Part shown: piece by piece, positions 21,301 through 31,765 of the stretch
Layout: each line of letters begins with the position of its first letter
Position numbering within the stretch: the stretch's first letter is position 1
Assembly (NCBI RefSeq): GCF_037975245.1
Contig: NC_092571.1
Location: 8,656,501 to 8,720,500 of the forward strand
From: Apostichopus japonicus
Lineage: Eukaryota > Echinodermata > Holothuroidea > Aspidochirotida > Stichopodidae
DNA length: 64,000 nucleotides
Direction of reading: 5' to 3'
Position numbers and translations under genes: made by a program
The notes under the pieces: generated by a model
Databases searched by the model: none
What the model was told of the DNA's origin: nothing
What the model saw: only the letters and a program-made list of their open reading frames with translations

Positions 21301-22448
21301 TTTCTATAATCCACACATAGCCGCAAATCTCCATTCGACTTGCGCACAATCACAATTGGGGATGCATAGGGACTAGCACTCTCGATGATCACCCCGCTCT
21401 CCAACAACTTTCTAATGTGGTCCCGAACTTGTTCAAATTGCGATGGGGGTATTCGTCGGTATGGTTGTTTCACAGGAACCTCATCCACAGTCTTAATCTT
21501 ATGTCTTACAGTGCCTGTGAAACCCAAATCACTATCAGATGCAGCGAACACGTCACTATTAGCTAATAAAACACTCTTAGCTTCCCCTAGTTGTTCCGCA
21601 GTAAGGTCACTACCCAAATACTGATCAAAATCATTGAAAAAATCATGGGTGATAGTAGCGTCATTATCTACATTTACATTGTTAACTGCTACACTTCCAT
21701 CATTGACCGACACCACAGAATGAAATCTACCTAATGGAGTTTTAGGTCTTAAGGAAATATCTTCATCACTAGAATTGCTGATTAATAGTGAAACATTGCC
21801 ATGGGGAATACAAATAAGAGCAGGAGTAGCTACAAGGCCTCTGGGCAAATTCTCACAAGGTTCCACAAGAACTTCTAAACCGGCTGTTAACCTGCCACAA
21901 GTCACTTTGACCAGGCAACTTGCTTGTGCTGGGATCCACACACAATCGTTCCCAGCGACTCTGGCGATACCCTTGATATTACAAATATTAGTCCTATCTA
22001 GACAAACATGCCGGGGCAATTTTAATTGCCGCACAACCACTTCAGGGGGCAACTCTTGTAACACGTTCATACCGACAAGCATGGGAGAAGACGCTGAATC
22101 TTTCAGGACCAAAATCCCCCGACCCGGTACTACAAAACCAGAGACGCAAATGTCAGTCTCAAAATAACCTTGATAGGGTATCCTTGCTCCATTGGCTGAG
22201 GTTAAGGTCAACCAGCCTAGGTCACTTAATATTACGTTAGGAAAACACTGATCGAATACATGTTTGGATATGGTTGTGACCTGGGACCCAGTGTCCACAA
22301 CTGCTCTGACCTCTCCAACTCCCAACCTTACAACTACTGTAGGACAACTACCAACAATATTAGAACCTACAGAGGTTGAGCCCTTCTTACCAACCTGATT
22401 CACACCCAGACCTGGACTCTTGGGGCTGGGTGTTTCTAGTTTTCCTGA
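18336..22448 (-). CDS. pol: Pol polyprotein (protease, RT, RNase H, integrase)
   Basis: The frame is uninterrupted for about 1,370 codons. From the first in-frame GTG at 22403, the retropepsin motif VDTGS is at residues ~36-40 and the RT motif YLDDILVY is near 465. RNase H has EVDAS near 620 and TDNNPLAHL near 690. The integrase HHCC finger spans ~870-910, with DDE residues near 940 (VDFT), 1000 (HSDQG) and 1035 (NGQAERF). A GPY/F-like region follows near 1170. A Ser/Asp-rich tail of ~100 residues ends the protein. There is no ATG near the start, and the frame is -1 relative to gag. Pol is therefore probably made by frameshifting as a Gag-Pol fusion. All key catalytic residues are present. 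Confidence 0.97.
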   Translation of the reverse strand, partial: SGKLETPSPKSPGLGVNQVGKKGSTSVGSNIVGSCPTVVVRLGVGEVRAVVDTGSQVTTISKHVFDQCFPNVILSDLGWLTLTSANGARIPYQGYFETDICVSGFVVPGRGILVLKDSASSPMLVGMNVLQELPPEVVVRQLKLPRHVCLDRTNICNIKGIARVAGNDCVWIPAQASCLVKVTCGRLTAGLEVLVEPCENLPRGLVATPALICIPHGNVSLLISNSSDEDISLRPKTPLGRFHSVVSVNDGSVAVNNVNVDNDATITHDFFNDFDQYLGSDLTAEQLGEAKSVLLANSDVFAASDSDLGFTGTVRHKIKTVDEVPVKQPYRRIPPSQFEQVRDHIRKLLESGVIIESASPYASPIVIVRKSNGDLRLCVDYRKLNEKTVKDAHPIPRIDESLDSLHGTKWFSTIDLLSGYHQVAMDEADQHKTSFTTPFGLYEYTRMPFGLCNAPGTFQRLMQACLGDMFFYSVLCYLDDILVYSSTFSDHLARLQTVFDRLRKFGLKIKLKKCSFFKTKVSYLGHEVSSEGVRADPSKTEAVKEWPKPTKVKELRSFLGFCSFYRRFVKGFSQIAKPLHTLVSTCIQHQKDGVKFNFSCMWSDDHQVAFETLRTRLCEPPVLAFPDYSLPFELEVDASFDGLGAVLFQRQEGTRKVICYASRTLRGAEKNMENYSSFKLEFLGLKWAVTEKLRDYLLGNKFIVFTDNNPLAHLNSAKLGATEQRWVGALASFDFEIRYKPGCRNQAADGLSRRLNGIDVRDSSFSEVCTKVQGTTVIPSPIHSMFNDVDLSEVEVETLTCAIGVLPGYSVPQMRDFQQKDSALVRIRQYMEQPTMTKLACDSVKVKLFLRQFTKLQIKNGLMYRVTKDGEVWQLLLPEALIPDVLYACHDQTGHQGVKRTLSLIRDRCYWPRMTKDITLYCVNCDQCTRAKNQPRVREPIENLTATRPNEILAVDFTILEKDANRYENVLVMTDIFSKFTQAVATKDQTAESTAQALISHWFNRYGVPKRLHSDQGRNFQSALVRQLCKIYDIKQTRTTPYHPEGNGQAERFNRTLHDLLRTLSEKKRRNWSRHLPEVLYSYNATPHASTGYTPFFLMFGRNPRLPIDFLLAESAAEAIETENPVVDWVNSHAEALRYAYQKAGENMAKEGDRRKRYCNKGAHTKPLTIGSHVYLRAHPKGRCKIAHKWGSKVFKVVDHPGNKAIYTVEPFDGSGPQKVVRRREMCPCPVVQPYKGVPLPKRNGNRPKQPAIPRVSPYETGSSSDSDFDRVVIIPNYCSESGNSGPYSPSSGDTSSSSDDSSSDGSESPPGFRRSSRATKGLHSNLYHEPKSVVPGTSCSAMNLGSELEHLRIQSRLLLDRATAIQSEL

Positions 22449-23371
22449 CTAGAATTGGTTCTGGCACCATTGCATTGGTTGGCAAAATGGCCCCTCTCAT
22501 GGCAACGATAACATTCCACTTGTGAGATGTCCCGGTTCTGTCTGTTTCGTGGAGTACGGTGGTAGCTCCTACCCTTCTCTACTATTTCTAAGCGGGTCTG
22601 AAAATCGGTTTGCTGTTTTTGGATCGCTTCCAAAACGTCCGTCTGGCTCTTTACAACTGAGGACAGGACCAGCAGGGCTTCTGAAACATCATGGGTGGCT
22701 TCCACGGCATACTGCCCTACTTTACGCGTTTTCTGGGGTCGATGAATACCATTCTCATCCTCCGCCATGTCCAATGCCCAGTCTCGAAGATCAATAAAAG
22801 AGGTGGTTAGCTTATCTTTCAGAAGCCTTTTGATCTCTCTCCGTAAGCTGCCATCTTTAAGACCATCTCGAAATTGCTCTTTAAGGGTTTGGTCCTTATC
22901 TGGCCCACCGCTTAAATCAGTTAATTTATCTGCCAGTGTCATTAGGGCATAGGCGAAATCAGTAATAGACTCGTCCTCTTTTTGGACCCGATTGCATATG
23001 CCCCGCATTACCTTTCCAAGGTCCTTTTTCTCCCCAAACGTTTCCACAAGGACTTCAGTTATCTTTTGTGGGTCTTTAGAAATTGCAACACCTCTGTGTT
23101 TCAGTTCTTGTCGTGCGGGCCCCTCCAAATGAGCCAGAATAAAATGGGCAGCATTCTCGCCCTCCAGGTGCCTCAACTTTATTGCATTTTCAATGTCCTC
23201 TACAAACTCATTGACAGCCAAGGAGTTGTGGCTTGACCCACTGAAAATTTTTACTTTCTTATCCTTGGGGAGAAGATACACGTTTCCTTGCTTCCTCACC
23301 GATTCCTGGGTGTCAGCTAACTTGGTAGATAGAGCATCCAACCGCTTCTGCATGGCTTCCATTTCAGTCAT
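22436..23371 (-). CDS. gag: Gag polyprotein with zinc knuckle
   Basis: The ATG at 23371 gives 311 residues. The N-terminus has a predicted coiled coil (MEAMQKRLDALSTKLADTQE). A capsid-like helical region fills the middle (FVEDIENAIKLRHLEGENAA and on). A CCHC knuckle, CYRCHERGHFANQC, lies near the C-terminus and would bind genomic RNA. The stop is TAG at 22436-22438. The last 10 nt before it overlap the open pol frame and contain GGAAAAC, a shift-prone heptamer candidate. An upstream in-frame TTG at 23383 is less likely as the start. Confidence 0.95.
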   Translation of the reverse strand: MTEMEAMQKRLDALSTKLADTQESVRKQGNVYLLPKDKKVKIFSGSSHNSLAVNEFVEDIENAIKLRHLEGENAAHFILAHLEGPARQELKHRGVAISKDPQKITEVLVETFGEKKDLGKVMRGICNRVQKEDESITDFAYALMTLADKLTDLSGGPDKDQTLKEQFRDGLKDGSLRREIKRLLKDKLTTSFIDLRDWALDMAEDENGIHRPQKTRKVGQYAVEATHDVSEALLVLSSVVKSQTDVLEAIQKQQTDFQTRLEIVEKGRSYHRTPRNRQNRDISQVECYRCHERGHFANQCNGARTNSSQEN

Positions 23372-23499
23372 TGTCCCAATCAATAGTCAAGGTCATCAAC
23401 AGGGTAAGTCCTTTTTTTTTCGTTTCCACCGCCCTTACAGAATTTTTTTTTTTTTTGGTTTGAAAAATTTAATAAAATTGGTCACTTTAGGTACACAGC

Positions 23500-23526
23500 T
23501 GCCTGAACCCCACTCGTACTACCAAT
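23500..23526 (-). other. Primer-binding site region
   Basis: On the minus strand the 5' LTR end CATTACA is followed after two bases by TGGTAGTACGAGTGGGGTTC. This starts with TGG, as expected for pairing to a tRNA 3' CCA end. I could not assign the tRNA. About 130 nt of leader, rich in A runs on the minus strand, separate it from gag. Confidence 0.6.
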
Positions 23527-25534
23527 TGTAATGCCACTGAGCCAACTAGTCAACCCCACAGCATTAATAAAACAAAAACAAAGCAATTTGAATTTCACTA
23601 GTTGATGTTTATTAAGGGTCCAAGCAGAATTACTGGGTATCAGGCCAGTAATATGACAAAGATATCTTTTACTCAAGATATGAATAGATGAAAAACAGAT
23701 GAATTACACTTTCTTTTTGTACGCAATTTAAATCAACATAAAAGGGCGGTGGAAACTACTTAAATGTGACCCTTACTCTAGCACCTGGAAAAACAACAGA
23801 TAAGAGGAAAACATATCAGTATCTGACAACATCAAATTCCAATCAACAATCCTGACATAATACATATTAATGTTATTTTATGCACACTTACTATTTAAAG
23901 TAACTCAAGGCTGATTGTACCAATAAGGGAAAGTTGTTTTTGGTCATTTAACCTCAATGAAGTACTATTTAAAGTAAGCATCAAACAAAACAATTAGATC
24001 CCGACATTTTAGCAGATCTCCAAATAACACCACTTGAAGAGTATTCTCTCCATGCAAATTTACCCATATCCAGGTCTGGTTGCACAGTTAAGGCAGATCC
24101 AGAGCCAAATACAATGGAGATCCCTAAACATCATACTTGAGCCTAGCTCAAGGTCAAGCCAAGATACAGGGATGAAATCTCCACTCTTAATTTAGAGTAC
24201 TAGTGCAAGGCAACAACAATATAACCCAACTAAATTTGACAAGGCAATTCGTATGACATATGTGGAGGGAAAACAAACTAATCTTACTAACACAACTAAA
24301 TTACCCCTTGGACAACCAGCAAAGGTCAGCCAAAACGATAACATCTTGTGAAACCCAACTTAGTTACCCTTCGGACAACCAGTGAAGGTCAGCCAAAACG
24401 ATAACATCAGAAAAAGGGGTTGAAGAATATACTTCCAGTAAACACATAATCTCAATACTACAGAGACACCAAACTACTGTAGCATGACCGTGTCAAGGTC
24501 ACAATACAAGAAATCCTAAAAAAAATGTCATAAAACATCATACTTGGAGAATTCATACACCATAAAAAACATATATAATCTTAAGACTATCTCAAGACTA
24601 TCCTAGTGAAGCCCAGATAACATGGATGTGAAAATGGCAAAGTAAGGAGGACACAAAGTATAATAACGGCCCTGGGGCATGGGAAAGCCTGGGCCAAAGC
24701 TTTATGATAGAAGCCAACAAATAATGATCAGCACCATCAAAAATACAGTTCAAATCCCAGATCCCATTGCTTATAACCAATAAGCTTTTAATAATCAATA
24801 AAATATTAATCCTCTGCTTTTCAGGAACAAAACAACTAAAAATATTTAGATATCCAGCTATCCCACACACTCTAGCCTGACTATCGAGGGCGCGGCCATT
24901 TTGGATGAGTCAACACCAAGAAGAGAAAGAAAGAGGGCGCCTAACCACGATTAAATATAACGCAACGGTGGGGAAACCTGACCTAGCGGTAGCAGCGTTA
25001 TTTAGAATGCTAAAATGATAACTCTTCCATAACAATGGTTCCTTGACATATTAAATTTATCCATGATCTTAAAAGCCCGATATAAATATGAATCACAAGT
25101 ATTCAGACGAAATCATAAATTTCAAGCCTAATGTCACAAATCACATATGTATACTGTGTGTCCCAATCCTATTGACACCACCCACTGAAGGCTATCCTAA
25201 CAGGTAGATGAATTAACGATCTTTCAGAGGATTTTCCCTGCATTATTACCAAAGAAAATATAGTCAATTTGCAGAAAACACATGAATACAAAGTAAAAAT
25301 AAGTATTTACCCTACATTCCTGGCAGAAATAGCCGCGGAATTTAACAGAACTGAAAAAATGTACGTTTAAAAGGCAGAGGAAACTTACACGTCTGCACTC
25401 AATCAGAGCAAGAACAAGAGAGAGAGCATGGCAGGACAGAGATGGTAAAAAGAGGGGCAAACAGGGTCACATGACAGGATGCAGAGCTCTAAGCTCCTCC
25501 CCTAATTGAAGGGTGTTTAAGCCACATCCCTACA
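23527..25534 (-). repeat. 5' LTR of the Gypsy element
   Basis: This is almost identical to the 3' LTR. Differences seen by eye are one substitution near 24220 (A run interrupted by T), one extra A near 24566 and one substitution near 25206. It should hold the promoter. The AP-1/YY1-like pair lies at about 24887-24914. Confidence 0.96.
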
Positions 25535-25597
25535 CTAGGTTTTTATACGTTCAACATAATCTCATGTGCAACGTACGTAGGTGATGGAAAAAACTTT

Positions 25598-25850
25598 CCA
25601 GGCGCGTATCCAGGGGGGCCTTGGGGGCGCGCGCCCCCCGGGTAAGAAAAAGAGGAGAGAAAAAAAGGGAAGAAAAAGGGAAAAAAGAGGGGGAAAAAGA
25701 GGAGGAGAGGAAGGAAGAGAAGAGGAAAAGAAGAAAGAGAGAAAAAGGAGAAAAGGAGGGAGTAAAAGAAAAACGCAAAGACACCGGGAAGAGAAAGAGG
25801 AACAGTGACATCATTACAGCGCTGATCCCTAATATATACACAGGGTAGCC
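25598..25850. repeat. MITE-end fragment plus GA-rich tract
   Basis: GGCGCGTATCCAGG and a GC-rich hairpin (GGGGGCGCGCGCCCCC) resemble the end of a short transposon. They are followed by a purine tract (about 25646-25806) of GGAAA/GAGA composition. The long open frames on both strands here are low-complexity artefacts. Confidence 0.75.
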
Positions 25851-26344
25851 AGTGGCGGATCGAGGATTTCGGAAGGGGCGTGCGCCTCACCCTACCCCTT
25901 GCAACGTCAACTCCATTTTTGACGTTTCCATTTTTCCTCTGTCACTAATTTTTCTATATAAATACTATAGATGGTCTATCATAACGCGCGTGTGTGCATA
26001 TGAAACCTGCTATGATACCAAATGTGGCTGGTCTCGAACTCGATCGTGTCGTCGGGGACCATGACGCATTTCGGGAAGGGGCGACCGCCCCCCCCCCCTT
26101 GAGCATATTTGTTTATAATATCGCTAGTAATTTCAAATAAAAAATGCTTAGATGCAACTAACAAGGACTGGGAACAAGGGCGGCGGAACCGGGGGGCACA
26201 GGGGGCACGTGCCCCCCCCCCCACTTTTCCTCAGGTCAAAAATGTACCCTTTTTCTACATAAAAATGTCTAAATAAAAAGAGAGTTTACAAAGCGAAACC
26301 CACGTCGAATGAAATATTTCGGGAAGTTTTAAATGTTTACTACC
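25851..26344. mobile_element. Nested hAT-like element fragments
   Basis: CAGTGGCGGATCGAGG at 25851 is a typical hAT-like terminus. AAGGGCGGCGGAACCGG near 26175 looks like another terminus, followed by a G-run/C-run hairpin (GGGGGCACGTGCCCCC). I found no matching right ends or target duplications, so these are truncated or nested copies. Confidence 0.5.
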
Positions 26345-26836
26345 ATAGGCGTAGGAGCCAAATTTGATTTTGGGGGCTGTAACAACTTACCCGAAAAATA
26401 TTACCAAAATTCGCGCGTTCAACATGTTAATGTGCATATCACATAGGCATGCGTCAGTTATTACATCGCATGCCAATAACATACAATCATTTGCCGTGTG
26501 TTTACCCTTCCATGTTGGTTATAATTATTGGGTGGGAAAGTCGTTACAATAATAATGATCATAATATCAGTTTAACCATTGAAAAACACATAGCAAATTC
26601 TATTTCTTTCAGTAGGTGCCCGAAAAATTGTCAGCATATTGCCAGAATTTTCACAAAAATTTTTGGTTGGAGGGCGGCTGCAGCAGGGCGGCTGGGTAGT
26701 GCCATTTCCAGCGATCTGGGAGGCATTTTCGGCCAAAAATTTATCGTACGCTTCGCGCCAACACATGGTGGCGCTACGCTTAGATAGTTTGCCTACAGGC
26801 TTTCCTTGGCAAATTCCTCGCTACACGCCTGTTCGA
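26345..26836 (+). mobile_element. Related MITE copy (CATAGGCGTAGGAGCC family)
   Basis: It starts CATAGGCGTAGGAGCC, like the TIR of the element at 2318. It shares GCGTTCAACATGT and a CAGTTATTACATCGCAT-like block with the next copy, and its right half shares GGTGGCGCTACGCTTAGATAG with the 2318 element. The right terminus (CTACACGCCTG) is imperfect. Confidence 0.65.
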
Positions 26837-26930
26837 ATTTATAGAGCAAATAGAAGATATCACATCATATCAGTGAGCATGAAAATGGCGTTACAGGATG
26901 AACAGCATAAAAACTGTCTATGTGTGAAGT

Positions 26931-27491
26931 CATGGGCGTAGGAGCCCAATTTGATTTGGGGGCTGTAACGACTTGCCCGCCAAAAACAACCAAAAATTTT
27001 CGCGTTCAACATGTCAATGTCATTATCATATAAGCCAGCGTCGGTTATTACATCGCATACCATAGTGTACCGTTATTTCCGTGAAAGTTGCGCAGTATAC
27101 CGCGCGATGCTAGTGTAAACAACGAATGTTTTATGAAGATGGAGAAAACCTTGAAAAGTGGGGCTGATGGGTATTGTGGGCCGCGACGTAGAATCACCTA
27201 CAAAAGCAATGATCCACAGGACATGCGATTAGGTCGAACATGATTTGTGACTGGTGACAATCTTCAAAAAGGTTATGGATGGTAAAACAACTATTGAGAA
27301 ATACTTGGTTCTCAGGCAAAAAAGTGTACATCTGGTTGGTCATTTTCAAGCCCGAGAAGTGTCATTTCCGGTGATCTGGGGGGTATCAAAAACAGAAATT
27401 TTCTTGTACGCTGCGCGCCAACCGATGGTGGCGCTCCGCTTAGATAGTAATTCGCGCCCCCCCGGGTCAGAAAATCCTGGATACGCCCCTG
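26931..27491 (+). mobile_element. Second related MITE copy
   Basis: It begins ATGGGCGTAGGAGCCCAATT and repeats the inner blocks of the 26345 copy. It ends CCTGGATACGCCCCTG at 27491, a different terminus type, so it may be a chimera of two families. Confidence 0.6.
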
Positions 27492-27748
27492 CTTTCTGCC
27501 AATGATTCAGTGTACGTGATCACGAGCGTGCAAAAAGTTATACAACAGCGCTGTTCGCTGTACTATGTTACAAGTGAAAAATGAAAACTTAGTTTCTCAA
27601 CGGAAATTTCGCCCAGCCCTCACATGACAGTACTTCTCGAGAAAACCGTTTTGCACACAGTTTAGTATGTCGAGAAATGTCATCATACAGTCCAATGAAT
27701 GACGTATCTTGTAGACCTGGAAAACCCCGCGAACTTTGAGGCTGACGG

Positions 27749-27860
27749 TGTCACAGTATGTTAGCACCAATCAAAATAGATCTTAAAGAAGGTTTGGGGT
27801 TTCAGCCAATCGCTGCCAAGCACCCCAAATCAAGATGTCTGCGCCCATAGATGTAAACAA
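27749..27860 (+). promoter_or_regulatory. Twin-CCAAT block, copy b
   Basis: This copy has the same pair of CCAAT boxes as copy a. It is closest to the minus-strand copy d at 41005-41115, and the similarity continues downstream into an ATGGCG exon-like segment (27948) shared with minus-strand 40850-40985. Confidence 0.5.
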
Positions 27861-27947
27861 AGTGCAAAGCGTATACGAGAAGAATGGCGACTTCCAGCCC
27901 GACTTCAAGCGTGCATAGTCAAGGTGAAGGAGCATAGAAATAGAGAA

Positions 27948-28082
27948 ATGGCGAGCGGTCGATTCGGGGGCGCTTTGGAAGTGATGGAAAAGTCCGAATT
28001 TCGATATAGCCTACCTATAACTAGTAGTAGGATGGTGACTTCGAAGTTCGCCCACTTAAGACTTAAAACACCCCAAAACTAA
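27948..28082 (+). CDS. Possible first exon or short ORF downstream of CCAAT block b
   Basis: An ATG opens 44 codons (starts MASGRFGGALEVMEKSEFRY). The inverted copy near 40.9 kb starts MARGRFECFGS and then shifts frame relative to it. Conserved position behind the CCAAT block suggests an ancestral first exon, but the lack of frame conservation argues that at least one copy is not coding. No family was recognised. Confidence 0.2.
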   Translation: MASGRFGGALEVMEKSEFRYSLPITSSRMVTSKFAHLRLKTPQN

Positions 28083-31000
28083 ATCTTCTGGTATAAATCA
28101 TTTAAAAATATACTTCATATGGTGGGAGAATTTTGTTATAGTACGATACACGGCCAAACTTTCTTTCCTGCAAACTGTTTTCACGTTGTTTTCCAAGAAG
28201 ATTCTTCGTGATTGTGGAACTGGTATTTCTTGCTAGAGTATTGCGAATTTCGGCCACGCAACCTACAGTGTGGCGCTGGTAAAAATTGGTGGCGCTGTTG
28301 CTCTTTCAGTAATTATAACAGACTTCATAGATCTTCGTCATTTTATTGACAAATATGTAAGTAATTTCTTGCACACGGGTCATTTTGGAGAGAAAATAAC
28401 TGTAGCTTCGTACTTTTTGGTGAAATTTGGCTCTTCCTATAGGTTTTCATGGTGAAAATCGTGTATTTCTTAGGGTGCCCGAACTTCGCAGTATGGCGAA
28501 CTTCGCAATACTGACTATACTGTAGGCATAGTATTAACTACTGTAGTTACTACTAGTAGCATACTACTACTCACTAGGCGTAACTGTATTTTAGGAATGT
28601 AACTGTGTTAGCCTTACTTAGGCCTGCAAACTGTACTGCCAGTGTCATGCACGGCAATTCACTCTGGTATTTTAATAATTATTAGTACCCTAGGGCCTAG
28701 GATCAATACTTAGCTTTGTACTGGTGGATCCAAGGGGAGGGGTGTCGTGCTTTCCCAAAGGCGATTCACAATATGTCTAATGCCCCATTGTTTGTCCTTT
28801 GTACACTGTATAACAATGTGCAGCGTATTGTCTGCAATTTTGAAAAATATAATATTATTACCAAGTACTCACTCCACATGTTCTTCAGCACTACTGTAGG
28901 CTATACTGTACGTATTTCGTGGACTTTTGTGGATGAAATTGGAAGCCCTCAGTTTGTAATGACTTTGTAAACTGCAGTGATTGACATCCTTGTTTGGACA
29001 AGGTGTTGAGCTATTTTAATAAAATTGTGACAGGTGATCAGCATGAGATCCAAGAGAACTTGATATGTCATTCAAAAGCATGACTATACAGTCTGGCCTT
29101 AATTTCAAAAGATGGTTTACTGACAACAAACCCTGGCAGAAGATGTCAATGATCGTTAACATGCTGATAAAAAAGATAGTACTAGCAGTATAGAAGCACA
29201 ACCAAAAAACATTGGAAAGGAAAGTTAAGCTGCACTCAAAGACACACAAAATATTTTGCATGGTTCCATGATTGGTCTATGGAAGTTGCCATCATGGTAT
29301 TGTATGAACGGAGACTCTGGAGCAAAATGTTGTTATTCCATATTTAATGGAGTGGCACCTGGTTAATGGAGATCAAGCACAGTGTATGTAAAATACTGGT
29401 GCAAGTCTGAGCAACTGGATATTCGAAAGACTCCCCCATATTGGAATGTTACTTTTAGCTCGAACAAGCTATGCCACTTGAACTATTGTGACTCAGAATC
29501 TTCACTCTGTCAATCTATCTAGCTGTTATCCATCTGTTATTCATCTTTCTATAGTACCTTTTTGAAGTAACTACTGAATGGGTGGTGTGAAAGCCCCTCA
29601 TAGCACTGGGACTGTATGACAGCCTTTGGCTTAGCCATCCTTTACCAACTTTAAACCGTGCAGTCTTGTGTTTGAGGCAAGTGGGATTGCTTGACAAAAG
29701 ATTGAACTATTAAGTTTATGTAGACAGCTCAAAATTGGCAAAATACAATTAGCTTCCTAGTTGTGTTAACATGTAATAGATAACCATCAAGGTGGTAATT
29801 TTGTTCACCATACATGTATCTGTGCTAGCAGCCTAGGAGTCATCATTTACAGTTTGTATTTAGGAATTCTATAAAAATTATGTCTATTTCTTTCAGGTTG
29901 ACACACGATGTGGTCGAGTACTTATTTATGAATCAAGTAGAGCCTTGTTTACAGGAAATCTGCAGCATATCATACAACATGCCAGTTTCAGGGTTTGCAA
30001 ATCAATCAATGTTTTGGTATATATGACCAGTTTACAGCACTTGGTAACTTATCAGTAGTATTAAAAAAGCTATATAAATTTAGGGTTAAAATTTCACAAC
30101 TTGAGTGGTATTACATTTATCTATGGTTGTTTAAGTGCTCTGGAAACTCTTTTTGTGATGGATTTTTGTGAAAGTTGGATGCAATTTCCTCTGCAATGTC
30201 ACAATTGCAACCACAAGCATTCCTCTGGCAACTAGAAATGTTCATCCTCTCAGTTTAGTCACTGAGCCGGTGTTCGTTCAATCATCTGTTGGCAAAATTT
30301 CCAGACATTGAATGAGAAGAAATTCAATAATTTCACCTATGGCAGTTTGCAAAACTTTTGCCAAAAGTGGGCAAAACTGGCAAATACTCTACACAAAATA
30401 CCAGACATCACACTCATATTTTCATGCATATTGTGTTGAAACTTTTTATCTTTTCATTCTATTTATGTCAAGAGACATGCTGAAGGGTATAAGAAGCCTC
30501 ATAGAGAAAGGTTCATGAGTGCAGTAGTAGCAGAAAGACATGACAGTAATCACATAGAGACTGATTTGGCTGGACATAACTGAAAATTATATGTTCTACT
30601 AGTTTTATCAATTTTTATGTCTTTCACCAGCCATGATTGCTAATAATGAAGGCATACTGTGCATACCTGAAAGGCAATGGGTTGGGAGGAGGCATATTTC
30701 TTGGTTTTGCAGGTTTATGTGTATGTAGTTGTTTAAAGCTGCAGTATGGTGTAATGCAGTTGAACCTCATATTGTGATAAGTTAAATACTCTCCCTGGAT
30801 ACAGTTAGTATTTTACCTTTGCAGACATTCTTAGATGTTTACTCATTTAGGTACTGTAAAACTTCATAGGATCAAGCAAATGATCCAAATAACTATGATT
30901 GATCACAATTCAAGTCAATTGAGAAAACACTGTATGCAAGCAGAATAACAATTAGAATGGTTGTTCAGTGATGATAAAAAAAAAGGGGGTGTGGCAGAAA

Positions 31001-31492
31001 AGGTTTGTAGGAATTTTTTCTCAAGTTACTATCATAATTATCATATTTCTGCCACCTAATCATACAGTTAATCAAGAAGAATTTTATATTAGTGACTAAT
31101 AATTAGTAAGCAATGTTAAAATAAATAACAATTCTCAACATTAAAACGCTATAGAAATATGCCCTTTGCAAATCACAGGTGATATATGTTCTGTTCCTTT
31201 ATTGACAGATCTATTTAGTCTAAAAAGGTTCTTTTCACTGTGAAAAGGTATTTTTTGTGGCATGAAATAGTTATCCTTCAGCAGGGTTCATATTATGTTA
31301 TTTTCTGAACATTGCAGTAAATGAACCCACCCATTGTATGTTAAGCATTCTTTTCAGTCAATTAAAATTTCCTTGCTGTCAAGGTAGTATGCAATTACCT
31401 CTTTGTTTAATTAACAAGACATATCATGTTGCATTGTGCCTGGATCAAAAACAACAGTTAACTTAAATTTATGTGCATTTTGTGTACGGCAT
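28083..31492. other. No recognisable gene
   Basis: An exon-like stretch with an acceptor (TTTCTTTCAG) begins near 29898 (LTHDVVEYLFMNQVEPCLQE), but no partner exons or family could be found. A shorter related block with GAGCCTTGTTTACA occurs at about 59118. The rest is AT-rich non-coding sequence. Confidence 0.4.
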
Positions 31493-31765
31493 TTTTTAGT
31501 TTTGGTTCCTTGCTGAAAGCAAAGGAACCTTTGTAATCAGGTCGGTGTGTGTGTGTATATGTGTATGTGTGTGACACTTAAGTTTTTATGCACGATAACT
31601 CAACAAGGGCTATGATTGATCAATGCTATATTTGGTGGGTGGGTGGGTGGTCCATAATTTGTTGATAAAAATATTGATTTTGGTGCTCATATCATGAATA
31701 TTAATGAGGTCACAGGGTTAAACCTACAGTAGACAACCATAAGTCACAGTCCCATCAAAAGTGAG
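31493..31765 (+). repeat. Diverged copy of the GGTTCC repeat family (copy D)
   Basis: It starts with GGTTCCTTGCTgaaAGCAAAGGAACC-type inverted repeats and then has a (GT)n run, GACACTT and a GAGGTCACAGGG motif, the same order as copies A-C in UXS1 intron 1. The right end is not clear. Confidence 0.65.

Larger units (their letters stand above)
16204..25534 (-). mobile_element. Complete Ty3/Gypsy LTR retrotransposon, 9.33 kb
   Basis: Two 2.0-kb direct repeats (16204-18210 and 23527-25534) begin TGTAGGGATG and end CATTACA on the minus strand. They flank gag and pol frames without stops. A 4-bp target duplication, CTAG, lies at 16200-16203 and 25535-25538. A primer-binding-like site follows the 5' LTR and a purine tract precedes the 3' LTR. 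The order protease, RT, RNase H, integrase and the 4-bp duplication identify Ty3/Gypsy. I saw only about three differences between the LTRs by eye, so the insertion is recent and may be capable of movement. No env-like frame is present. Confidence 0.97.

Noticed and set aside
25543-25890. Overlapping open frames on both strands rich in Phe/Ser/Leu or Lys/Glu/Arg
   Set aside because: These are translations of a GA-rich low-complexity tract.
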